From assembly GCA_003135585.1 (NCBI GenBank), contig PLCH01000130.1:803-7054 (forward strand): a stretch of 6,252 nt of DNA. The letters are read 5' to 3'. The translations under genes and the position numbers were made by a program. Below are positions 1 through 6,252 of the stretch, in pieces (the stretch's first letter is position 1; every line of letters starts with the position of its first letter). Source of the DNA: Chitinophagaceae bacterium (GTDB lineage: Bacteria > Bacteroidota > Bacteroidia > Chitinophagales > Chitinophagaceae). The notes below the pieces were generated by a model that saw only the letters and a list, made by a program, of their open reading frames with translations, did not search any database and had not been told where the DNA came from.

Positions 1-107
1 AGCCGCTGCGCCGTGTCGCGCCACCAGCCGTTCGGATGCGATAGCGCGTCGACCAGCTTCGAACCCGATGCATCGAGCAAACGCGGCGGGGGCCCAGGCG
101 TGTAGCC
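1..107. other. GC-rich segment with foreign-looking codon usage inside the leftmost gene
   Basis: Positions 1-100 contain 71 G or C, while 121-180 contain 24 of 60 (40%). In the minus-strand gene, the 35 codons covering 3-107 have 28 G/C third positions (80%), against 10 of 35 in the 35 codons just before them (29%). The reading frame and the family match continue through the change: RIYRVVH lies on the AT-rich side and HPNGWWRDTAQR on the GC-rich side. The segment is therefore homologous coding sequence but of another composition. A chimeric assembly join or a recombination joint could both explain it. Confidence 0.7.
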
Positions 108-1370
108 ATCATGTACAACGCGATAAATTCTTCCTCTGTTAATATTTTTATCCAGTCCCTTTCGGCGTATCTGCGGATTGATATAACTATCAGGTCTGGT
201 CCATGCACTTTCCTGAATGATACCATGATACATGTCCACAATATAGAGACAGCCATCCGGACCGGTTGCCGTGTTAACCGGTCGAAAATTCATATCGGAA
301 GATGCAAGGAACTCACGTTTATCATAGGCATTTTTTAATATGATTTCGCCATCCAAATCAATCGGTTTTGCCCGGCGGATTAATCGGCCGACAGGTTCAC
401 AAATGAAAAGATCACCAAGCATACTTTGTGGCAGGCGATCACCCCGGAAAACCGTTTGTCCACAGGAACCGGTAAAATGATTTAATGTGCTGTCAGCCCG
501 CAGGCGTTCCTGTCCGCCCTGTACGTCGGGTGTAGCAATAATCGGCCATACAGAATCGAAGTCACCCGGTCTCTCGTTTTCGAAATCGAGTCTTCCATAC
601 ACAGGATTTTGCTGAAAATTAAGAGCTGGCGTTTCACCGCCGGCAGATGAAAAATACATACGTCCAAAATTATCCTGTGTCAGCCCCCACTGCCCACCTG
701 GTTCAGTTGACATAGAATCGACTGTAAGTTTCCCATTCTCATACCGGTAGCGGACGGGGTTATAAGTAACATAAATCCAGTTATCCATATTCCATATCAA
801 TCCGCTTTTTTGATGTTCAAGATTTGATTCGTCAGGAGCATCATTGTGAAAGACCTGGACTTTTTCATCTGCAATTCCATCCCCATTTGTATCCTGATAG
901 CTATATAAATTAAAGCTGTAGGTTTCATTGACGATTAGTTTGTCGTCCAGTGCGAGCATCATACGTGGCAGGACGAGACTGTCAATAAAAGTTGTACTCT
1001 TATCCATTTTGCCATCCCCATTTGTGTCTTCGAGACGCGTAATGCGACAAATAGGAATTTTTTCTCCAGTGCCGTTGATGTCCTGCATATAACTGCGCAT
1101 TTCAGCAACGTACAATCTGCCATTTCCATCCCAAACTATGGCCACCGGCTCCTGAATCTGTGGTTCTCTCGCCACGAGTTCCAGATGATAACCTAGTGGC
1201 AGTTTCATAGTCTTCATGCTTTCTTCGGGACTCAGGTATTCCGGAGACGGATTGGGATCGATATGCGCCGGTCGGGGAGGTGCCGGTTCTTCAGGCTGTT
1301 GTTGTTGATTACAGGAAAAAAGAAATAAAACAACGATACCCAAATGAATCAGATACCGGTTATTTTTCAT
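1..1370 (-). CDS. Secreted lipoprotein, PVC-type membrane-bound dehydrogenase beta-propeller family (partial, C-terminus off the left edge)
   Basis: The frame is open from ATG (1370-1368) to the window edge: 456 codons with no internal stop. Residues 1-21 form a lipoprotein signal (basic MKNNR, hydrophobic stretch, then FFSC with Cys21), followed by a Gln/Pro/Glu-rich linker to about residue 50. The body matches the beta-propeller of the Pirellula/Verrucomicrobium-type dehydrogenase family (TIGR02604-like). Visible motifs are two calcium-loop-like sequences, DTNGDGKMD (115-123) and DTNGDGIAD (160-168), CGQTVFRGD, CEPVGRLIRR (from Cys324), GPDGCLYIVDMYHG (from 370) and HPNGWWRDTAQR (445-456). 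The last is the family's hallmark entry into a HEAT-repeat region. In relatives a cytochrome c CxxCH domain usually follows, but here it would lie outside the window. The protein probably acts in the periplasm or on the outer membrane as a sugar or alcohol oxidase-like enzyme; the substrate is unknown. No Shine-Dalgarno sequence precedes the ATG. It is transcribed divergently from the other genes. Family confidence is high, exact function low. Confidence 0.9.
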   Translation of the reverse strand, partial: MKNNRYLIHLGIVVLFLFSCNQQQQPEEPAPPRPAHIDPNPSPEYLSPEESMKTMKLPLGYHLELVAREPQIQEPVAIVWDGNGRLYVAEMRSYMQDINGTGEKIPICRITRLEDTNGDGKMDKSTTFIDSLVLPRMMLALDDKLIVNETYSFNLYSYQDTNGDGIADEKVQVFHNDAPDESNLEHQKSGLIWNMDNWIYVTYNPVRYRYENGKLTVDSMSTEPGGQWGLTQDNFGRMYFSSAGGETPALNFQQNPVYGRLDFENERPGDFDSVWPIIATPDVQGGQERLRADSTLNHFTGSCGQTVFRGDRLPQSMLGDLFICEPVGRLIRRAKPIDLDGEIILKNAYDKREFLASSDMNFRPVNTATGPDGCLYIVDMYHGIIQESAWTRPDSYINPQIRRKGLDKNINRGRIYRVVHDGYTPGPPPRLLDASGSKLVDALSHPNGWWRDTAQR

Positions 1371-1966
1371 TTTGCTAACTGATAATGAAAACGCCATATT
1401 CAAAGCTTAAAATTTCGGACATCAATATAATCACTAAAATCCACTTACTATAATCGCGGGGTTTAGAAATGCTAAAGAAGGAAAAATGTTTCCATTCAAT
1501 AGCCACCATGCAAATTTCAAAATTGACTTAAGTTCCATCCCTTTGAGAACAGTGGTAGGGGCGCCGCGGTGATAGAGTTCTTCAGTAAATAGTTCCTAAA
1601 GTGATACCATAATATCTTATGATACCTGATGATACAGTAGTTATCATTCCGGAAACACTCCGTTAATTTACCAAATTGCCAGTACACTTTAACCTGAAAA
1701 TGTACACATGATGTGCATGATTTATCCCTGACGTTTTTTATTCGGCTTTTATCAGTAACTTATGTTTGTTCAACCGGGGAATTTTTTTATAAATTTAATT
1801 GGTGAATCTAGTTGGATGTAAAAAGAGAAATAATCTTTATATCTTCCCAGAAGGCAAAGCAAGATGACGACAAGCTGATTTGAAGGAGATTTGTGAAGGG
1901 TACCGTCATGAAAAGTAGTTTGAAGAATGGTATAATATTCATATATAAATAAACCAACGATTGGCT
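1371..1966. other. Divergent intergenic region of about 600 bp
   Basis: This region separates two outward-facing lipoprotein genes and should hold promoters for both. It is AT-rich, with no credible protein gene on either strand. It holds an exact TAnnTTTG motif (1761-1768), three TGATAC words (1602-1607, 1620-1625, 1630-1635), an inverted repeat ATGATA/TATCAT (1629-1634 and 1642-1647), two GTACAC words 20 bp apart (1682-1687, 1702-1707) and a small palindrome CACAT-G-ATGTG (1705-1715). A purine-rich AAGGAG (1883-1888) lies 4 bases before a GTG that opens a 19-codon reading frame ending at 1952. No exact TAnnTTTG was found on the minus strand for the leftward gene. No strong terminator hairpin is visible. 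Confidence 0.75.
1761..1768 (+). promoter_or_regulatory. Candidate Bacteroidota -7 promoter element (TATGTTTG)
   Basis: TATGTTTG matches the Bacteroidota primary-sigma -7 consensus TAnnTTTG exactly. The expected -33 TTG is not clear: the bases around 1735-1742 are T-rich without a G. If it is used, transcription would start near 1775 and leave an untranslated leader of about 190 bases before the lipoprotein gene at 1967. A poorer match, TAGTTTG (1916-1922, one base short), lies closer to the gene and is an alternative. Confidence 0.35.
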
Positions 1967-4669
1967 ATGCACCGAAACTCCAGCTCTAAGGCATTAAGCT
2001 TTGCAGGTTATCTTCTTTTTCTATTCGCACTGGGATGTAACCAGGCAAAGAACAACGAGACAACAAGTCCTGTTTCCTCAGATCCTAAGATTGCTTCGTT
2101 AAAATTGCCTGCCGGGTTTCATGCAGATCATTTGTATAGCCCGGGCATCAATAACCAGGGCTCATGGGTTGCTATGACCTTTGATGATAAAGGGAGAATG
2201 ATCACTTCCGATCAATATGGTAATATATATCGTCTCACCATCCCGGCGATTGGCACAGATACCAGCCAGTCTAAAATCATAGTGGATTCGATCGTAATTC
2301 AACTTCCGAACGATACATCGAAAAAATCAAGAAGAATTGGATATGCACATGGATTGCTTTATGCATTCAACAGTCTCTATGTAATGGTGAATGATGAAGG
2401 CGATACAGCCAATTCAAGACCCAGCGGACTGTATCGATTGCAGGATACCAACAATGATGACCAATTTGATAAGATTACTCTTTTGAAAAGACTGGAAGGA
2501 AATGGAGAACATGGGCCACATAGCATAGTGTTGGCGCCCGATGAGAAATCTTTATTTATCATCGCGGGAAATTTTACAAAGATCCCCAGGATGGATAATT
2601 ACACGGCTCCCCCCGTTTGGCAGATTGACAACCTGCTTCCTTTAATAAGAGATCCGAACGGGCATGATAATACGGTTAATATACATGGCGGATGGATCGC
2701 ACAGATCGATTCCATGGGTGCGAATTTCAACCTGATCAGCGCTGGATTTCGCAATCCTTTTGATCTTGCGTTTAATGATGCCGGGGATATGTTCACCTTT
2801 GATTCGGATATGGAATGGGATTTTGGCACACCGTGGTATCGCCCTATCCGCATCTGCCATGTACCCAGCGGCGGTGAATTTGGCTGGCGCCCGGGCACCG
2901 ATAAGTGGTCACCGGCCAATGCAGACAATTTGCCACCCTTATTGAATATAGGTCAGGGATCGCCCACCGCTGTTTTCAGCGGTATCCATGCGCATTTCCC
3001 GGAAAAATACCGCCGTTCGATATTTGCATTCGACTGGAGTTTTGGGATCATATATGCCATCCAGCCACAAGCTGATGGGGCAGGCTATACAGCAAGTGCA
3101 GAAGAATTTGTTTCAGGCTCGCCATTGCCATTGACTGATGGTGTGATTGGACCTGATGGTGCTCTGTATTTTCTCACGGGCGGTCGTCGTTTGGAATCTG
3201 ATCTCTATCGGGTATACTACAGTGATAATAAAGAAGGCACAGAAAAATTGCCGGGTGTTGAGCTCACCGAAACGCAAAGGCTACGCAGAAAATTAGAGAC
3301 TTATCATGGCGCACCTAAAGCGGATGCCATTGATTTCGCGTGGCCTTATTTAAATAGCGAAGACCGGTTTATCCGTTATGCAGCAAGAATTGCAGTAGAA
3401 CATCAGCCCGTAAATGAGTGGAAAGCAAAAGCAGTTGCTGAAAAAGATCCGGTCAGGCTCATCCAGGCTACTATTGCATGGGCAAGAGAAGGTGGAAAAG
3501 AGGAAAAAGAAAATCTGCTGAAAGCACTTACTGCGATCAATTTTTCCAAGGTTAACGAATCCCAGCAATTGGATCTGTTGCGTGCGTTTGAATTAGTATT
3601 GGTCCGCTTCGGCTTGCCTGATACAGCAGTTAAATCGCAGGTGATAGCTTATCTTGATCAAAAATATCCAGCCAACACAAATAATTTAAACCGTTCTCTA
3701 AGCAAGCTGCTTGTTTTTCTTGAAGATCCAAAAGCGGTAGAAAAAACCATGGCACTCTTAGCCACTGCAAAAGATGATCCTGAAGAACAAAAAACATATA
3801 CGCAATCTTCGGATCTCATTATGAGAAATCCTCAATACGGAATGGATATCGCAGGGATGTTGGCAAATGTTCCACCTCAACAGCAGACTTTTTATGCAGT
3901 TGCTTTAAGCGAAGCCAAAACAGGATGGACACCGGAGCTCCGTGAAAGCTATTTTCGCTGGTTTTACCATGCGTTTGGGTTTAAGGGCGGCCATAGCTTT
4001 ATCGGGTTTATAGATCTCGCTCGTAAAAACGCATTGAAAAATGTTCCGCACGACAAGTTTGCCTATTATAAAACCATCTCGGGAGATTCAATAGTGACAC
4101 GCTCTCAAATGGGGTTAGCTGCAAATACTGTTTTACCAAAGGGGCCAGGTAGAGATTGGGAAGTGGACACTGCGCTTGCATTGCTGAAAGATGGTCTACG
4201 CAATCGCAATTTTAATCAGGGCAAAGCTATGTTTGCAGCGAGCCTTTGCATCACCTGCCATAATATGCGTGGCGAAGGCGGAACGGTTGGGCCGGATCTT
4301 ACGCAATTGGGATCAAGGTTTTCATATAAAGATATGATGGTCGCTATTGTGGATCCAAACAAAACAATTTCTGATCAGTTTGCAGCAACTGTTTTTTACC
4401 TGAAAGATGGAAGCTCCGTAGTGGGGCGATTGATGAATCAGGATGCAGAAAAATATTATATTTCGCAAAATCCTTTTTCACCGCAAACACTTCGCGAGAT
4501 TGCAAGGAAAGATGTGATCAGAACAAGACTTTCTGAAGTATCTGTGATGCTGCCAGGCTTGATAAATCGTTTGAATGCTAATGAATTGAAAGATTTACTA
4601 GCCTATCTAAAAGCGGGAGGCAATCCAAAGGATTCAATTTTTTCAGTGAAAAAAAGCAAGAATCAATGA
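1967..4669 (+). CDS. Lipoprotein with sugar-dehydrogenase-like beta-propeller, HEAT-like region and C-terminal cytochrome c domain
   Basis: The protein has 900 residues from ATG 1967. An in-frame TTG at 1961 would add only two residues, and neither start has a Shine-Dalgarno sequence. Residues 1-24 are a lipoprotein signal ending in ALGC (Cys24). Residues ~36-418 form a propeller of the PQQ-sugar-dehydrogenase-like/DUF7133 type, with HGPHS (182-186), RNPFDLAF (from 262), DSDMEWD (279-285), FDWSFG (Asp356) and GGRR (405-408). A calcium-loop-like DTNNDDQFD (160-168) resembles those in the divergent neighbour. Residues ~430-700 are mostly helical and HEAT-like. Residues ~745-890 are a PVC-type cytochrome c domain: CITCH (761-765) is the single heme site, followed by GPDLTQLGSRF, and Met861 in SVMLPG is the likely distal ligand. 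The inferred role is extracytoplasmic oxidation of a sugar-like substrate with electron transfer to its own heme. Whether it binds PQQ, and its substrate, cannot be told. The stop overlaps the next start, which suggests translational coupling. Confidence 0.92.
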   Translation: MHRNSSSKALSFAGYLLFLFALGCNQAKNNETTSPVSSDPKIASLKLPAGFHADHLYSPGINNQGSWVAMTFDDKGRMITSDQYGNIYRLTIPAIGTDTSQSKIIVDSIVIQLPNDTSKKSRRIGYAHGLLYAFNSLYVMVNDEGDTANSRPSGLYRLQDTNNDDQFDKITLLKRLEGNGEHGPHSIVLAPDEKSLFIIAGNFTKIPRMDNYTAPPVWQIDNLLPLIRDPNGHDNTVNIHGGWIAQIDSMGANFNLISAGFRNPFDLAFNDAGDMFTFDSDMEWDFGTPWYRPIRICHVPSGGEFGWRPGTDKWSPANADNLPPLLNIGQGSPTAVFSGIHAHFPEKYRRSIFAFDWSFGIIYAIQPQADGAGYTASAEEFVSGSPLPLTDGVIGPDGALYFLTGGRRLESDLYRVYYSDNKEGTEKLPGVELTETQRLRRKLETYHGAPKADAIDFAWPYLNSEDRFIRYAARIAVEHQPVNEWKAKAVAEKDPVRLIQATIAWAREGGKEEKENLLKALTAINFSKVNESQQLDLLRAFELVLVRFGLPDTAVKSQVIAYLDQKYPANTNNLNRSLSKLLVFLEDPKAVEKTMALLATAKDDPEEQKTYTQSSDLIMRNPQYGMDIAGMLANVPPQQQTFYAVALSEAKTGWTPELRESYFRWFYHAFGFKGGHSFIGFIDLARKNALKNVPHDKFAYYKTISGDSIVTRSQMGLAANTVLPKGPGRDWEVDTALALLKDGLRNRNFNQGKAMFAASLCITCHNMRGEGGTVGPDLTQLGSRFSYKDMMVAIVDPNKTISDQFAATVFYLKDGSSVVGRLMNQDAEKYYISQNPFSPQTLREIARKDVIRTRLSEVSVMLPGLINRLNANELKDLLAYLKAGGNPKDSIFSVKKSKNQ

Positions 4670-5751
4670 TGTCTTCACGAACACTTCCGGAATGGGATGG
4701 AAAAATTTCCCATCATGCACAGGTTGGAGGTATTGAAACTGCTGTGCTGGATAACGGATTGGGACGTGGAACACGCATTGCATGGATTAACACTGGAACA
4801 GGTTTGCGATACAAAGTGGTTATTGATCGTGCCCTTGATATTGCTGATGCATTTTATAGTCAATACAGCCTGGCTTGGCTGAGCCATTCCGGCATAACAT
4901 CACCTCAGCCTTTTTCTGATAAGGGAATTGATTGGCTAAGAACTTTTGGCGGAGGATTGCTGACTACCTGCGGCCTCGCACATGTTGGTGGCCCTGAGAA
5001 AGATCGTTATGGTGAACGCGGGCTTCACGGAGAAATAAGCAATACACCCGCAGAAATAGAATCCATCATTCAGCCAGATCCTGCGAATGGTAAACTCGAC
5101 ATGAGTATTACCGGCATTATCAAAAATACAACCCTTTTTGGGCCGGCTTTTGAATTAAAGCGGACCATTTCGGGTAAGATAGGCAGCGCATCTATTGTCA
5201 TTCATGATGAAGTGTTGAACCGCAGTAACAGTCCTGCACCTCACATGATGCTCTATCATTGCAATTTTGGATGGCCATTGGTTGATGAAGGAACTGACTT
5301 ACTTTGGAATGGGAAATGGAAACCCCGGTTTGAAAATGTTCGCAATAATATATTTAATGAGGTAAATAATTTCCATAAATGTCCTGCGCCGATGAAGGAG
5401 CATTTGGCTAATGGTGAAGATGTTGGCATTATTGATATCCATTCCGATGCAAAAGGGAAATGTGTTTGTGGTATATACAATTCAAAAATATATATTGCAC
5501 TGACCATGCGGTTTCATAAAAAACAATTGCCATGGCTCATTAACTGGCAACATTGGGGAAGGGGAGAATATGTAACTGGCCTTGAGCCAAGCACACATCC
5601 TCTCAGCGGTCAGGCAAAAGCCAGGGAAGAAAACACACTTTTATTTATAGCACCGGGTGAAAAAATGAATTATGATCTGGAAATAGGAATATTATTTAAG
5701 GAAGACAGCATAAATAAATTTTTGAGTGAGTTTGATGGTAGTGGTGGATAG
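4666..5751 (+). CDS. DUF4432 family protein, aldose-1-epimerase (galactose mutarotase)-like
   Basis: The protein has 361 residues from ATG 4666; the second codon is also ATG (4669), so the start may lie one codon later. ATGA overlaps the stop of the upstream lipoprotein gene by 4 bases, typical of coupled translation. There is no signal peptide, so it is probably cytoplasmic. The sequence follows the DUF4432 branch of the mutarotase-like beta-sandwich fold along its whole length: RALDIADAFY early, RTFGGGLLTTCGLAHVGGPE from Arg92, ERGLHG (117-122), YHCNFGWP (His198) and GLEPSTHP (Glu307). By analogy with galactose mutarotase, His198 and Glu307 are candidates for the catalytic acid/base pair; this is inference. 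Family members are thought to interconvert anomers or act on unusual or modified sugars, and few are characterised. The length looks complete. The family call is firm, the reaction is not. Confidence 0.9.
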   Translation: MMSSRTLPEWDGKISHHAQVGGIETAVLDNGLGRGTRIAWINTGTGLRYKVVIDRALDIADAFYSQYSLAWLSHSGITSPQPFSDKGIDWLRTFGGGLLTTCGLAHVGGPEKDRYGERGLHGEISNTPAEIESIIQPDPANGKLDMSITGIIKNTTLFGPAFELKRTISGKIGSASIVIHDEVLNRSNSPAPHMMLYHCNFGWPLVDEGTDLLWNGKWKPRFENVRNNIFNEVNNFHKCPAPMKEHLANGEDVGIIDIHSDAKGKCVCGIYNSKIYIALTMRFHKKQLPWLINWQHWGRGEYVTGLEPSTHPLSGQAKAREENTLLFIAPGEKMNYDLEIGILFKEDSINKFLSEFDGSGG

Positions 5752-5766
5752 TGAATAGTGGATAGT
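5746..5766 (+). repeat. Three tandem 7-bp units (GGATAGT/GAATAGT/GGATAGT)
   Basis: Units lie at 5746-5752, 5753-5759 and 5760-5766, with one base different in the middle unit. The first unit contains the TAG stop of the DUF4432 gene (5749-5751). Because 7 is not a multiple of 3, the TAG in each unit falls in a different reading frame, so the array closes all three plus-strand frames. It may be a chance low-complexity run or the start of a repeat type found between genes. Confidence 0.7.
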
Positions 5767-5832
5767 CGCAACTGATGCTCGCAAAATATAGGTTTAAAGA
5801 ATGCGCGTTAAAAAATATATTAATCAAAGTCA
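5752..5832. other. 81-bp intergenic gap within the presumed operon
   Basis: After the heptamer repeat the gap is AT-rich, with no hairpin terminator that I can see. A near match to the Bacteroidota -7 box (TAGGTTTA, 5789-5796) is present without a clear -33 partner, so an internal promoter is possible but unproven. The lack of a terminator and the shared strand favour read-through into the downstream cupin gene. Confidence 0.5.
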
Positions 5833-6252
5833 ATGGAAAAGCAACAATTAGCTGAAAACGCATTAGACCAGGGCAATGGAATTTTACGGTTGGCGCCTAC
5901 CTGGGTGCCAAGATCTTTTTGCGTTCCCGGGCGAAGGATAAAACTTCATCCGGATGATTATTATGTATTAGGCGGAGTTCGTGGCGGCATTGATGAACGT
6001 TGGCTAAGTTCTACAACACCGGCAAAGAATGGGCCACTCACTGGCAGGAACGAAGGCCTCAGTGCCATCGTTTTTAAAGATGGAAATAAAGAAGAGCAAA
6101 TTCTGCTAAAAGATGCCATTGATTGGCTAAACGGAAAACTGATCGGCGATCGCCTGTGGAATCAATATGGTTCCTGGCCGATGTATTCTAAATTTTTTGA
6201 TAACATGGGACCGCTGCCGCATCATGTTCATCATAACGATGAAAAAGCCGCG
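5833..6252 (+). CDS. Cupin-like protein resembling class I mannose-6-phosphate isomerase (partial, C-terminus off the right edge)
   Basis: There are 140 codons from ATG 5833 to the window edge with no stop. This is the only possible start in the frame, because TAA at 5821-5823 closes it upstream. No Shine-Dalgarno sequence and no signal peptide are seen, so a cytoplasmic location is likely. The N-terminus carries APTWVPRSFCVPGRR (21-35), then GGVRGGIDERW, FDNMGPLPHH and HVHHNDEKAA (131-140). The last stretch resembles the metal-binding VHPxDxxA segment of type I phosphomannose isomerases, so His131, His133 and His134 are candidate metal ligands. The protein is probably a metal-dependent cupin acting on a sugar or sugar phosphate, which fits the epimerase upstream. 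It is only partly visible: the remaining cupin motif and any second domain lie outside. It could equally be a non-enzymatic or differently specific cupin. Confidence 0.75.
   Translation, partial: MEKQQLAENALDQGNGILRLAPTWVPRSFCVPGRRIKLHPDDYYVLGGVRGGIDERWLSSTTPAKNGPLTGRNEGLSAIVFKDGNKEEQILLKDAIDWLNGKLIGDRLWNQYGSWPMYSKFFDNMGPLPHHVHHNDEKAA

Noticed and set aside
1..110. Frameshift or gene fusion junction at the composition break
   Set aside because: The reading frame is continuous and residues on both sides belong to the same family in the expected order, so there is no frameshift; only the composition changes.
111..338. Plus-strand 75-codon frame opposite the left lipoprotein gene
   Set aside because: It lies inside a strongly supported minus-strand gene and its translation resembles no protein family. 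Other short frames inside the large genes were dropped for the same reason.
1546..1580. GAAC...GTTC inverted repeat around a GC-rich core as a terminator
   Set aside because: The arms are only 4 bases with a 27-base spacer, there is no T-run, and it lies between two divergent gene starts where a terminator is not expected.
1931..1936. TATAAT as a sigma-70 type -10 box close to the lipoprotein gene
   Set aside because: No -35 partner lies at the proper spacing, and Bacteroidota promoters use TAnnTTTG; the region is simply AT-rich.
1961..1966. TTG start two codons upstream of ATG 1967
   Set aside because: It has no ribosome binding site and adds only two residues before an already good lipoprotein signal; ATG 1967 is simpler.
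5801..5831. ATG at 5801 as an upstream start for the cupin gene
   Set aside because: It is in a different frame from the conserved protein, and the cupin frame has a TAA at 5821-5823.

Overview
The window looks like chromosomal DNA of a Bacteroidota bacterium, possibly Chitinophagaceae-like. The reasons are the moderate GC content, lipoprotein signal peptides with an Asn right after the lipid-anchored Cys, start codons without Shine-Dalgarno sequences, and one exact copy of the Bacteroidota -7 promoter motif TAnnTTTG. The genus is a guess. No RNA genes, insertion sequences, CRISPR arrays or phage genes are visible.

Layout. Positions 1-1370, minus strand: the first 456 codons of a secreted lipoprotein of the Pirellula/Verrucomicrobium-type 'membrane-bound dehydrogenase' beta-propeller family, running off the left edge. 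Its last ~105 bases in the window have a strikingly different base composition. Positions 1371-1966: a divergent intergenic region of about 600 bp, with a candidate promoter for the rightward genes and some small repeats. Positions 1967-4669, plus: a 900-residue lipoprotein combining a sugar-dehydrogenase-like propeller, a helical HEAT-like middle and a C-terminal cytochrome c domain. Positions 4666-5751, plus: a DUF4432 / aldose-1-epimerase-like protein that overlaps the previous gene by 4 bases (ATGA). Positions 5752-5832: a short gap that opens with a 7-bp tandem repeat. Positions 5833-6252, plus: the first 140 codons of a cupin-like protein resembling class I mannose-6-phosphate isomerase, cut by the right edge.

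The rightward genes read as a carbohydrate-processing operon. An exported lipoprotein with a fused cytochrome c could oxidise a sugar or related compound outside the cytoplasm and pass electrons to the respiratory chain. An epimerase-like protein and an isomerase-like cupin, both without signal peptides, would handle the sugar in the cytoplasm. The leftward gene encodes a second propeller lipoprotein and may belong to the same locus. The substrate cannot be read from the sequence. I see no clearly new defence or mobile system. The best leads are the composition break at the left end and the under-characterised oxidation/epimerase/cupin gene set.
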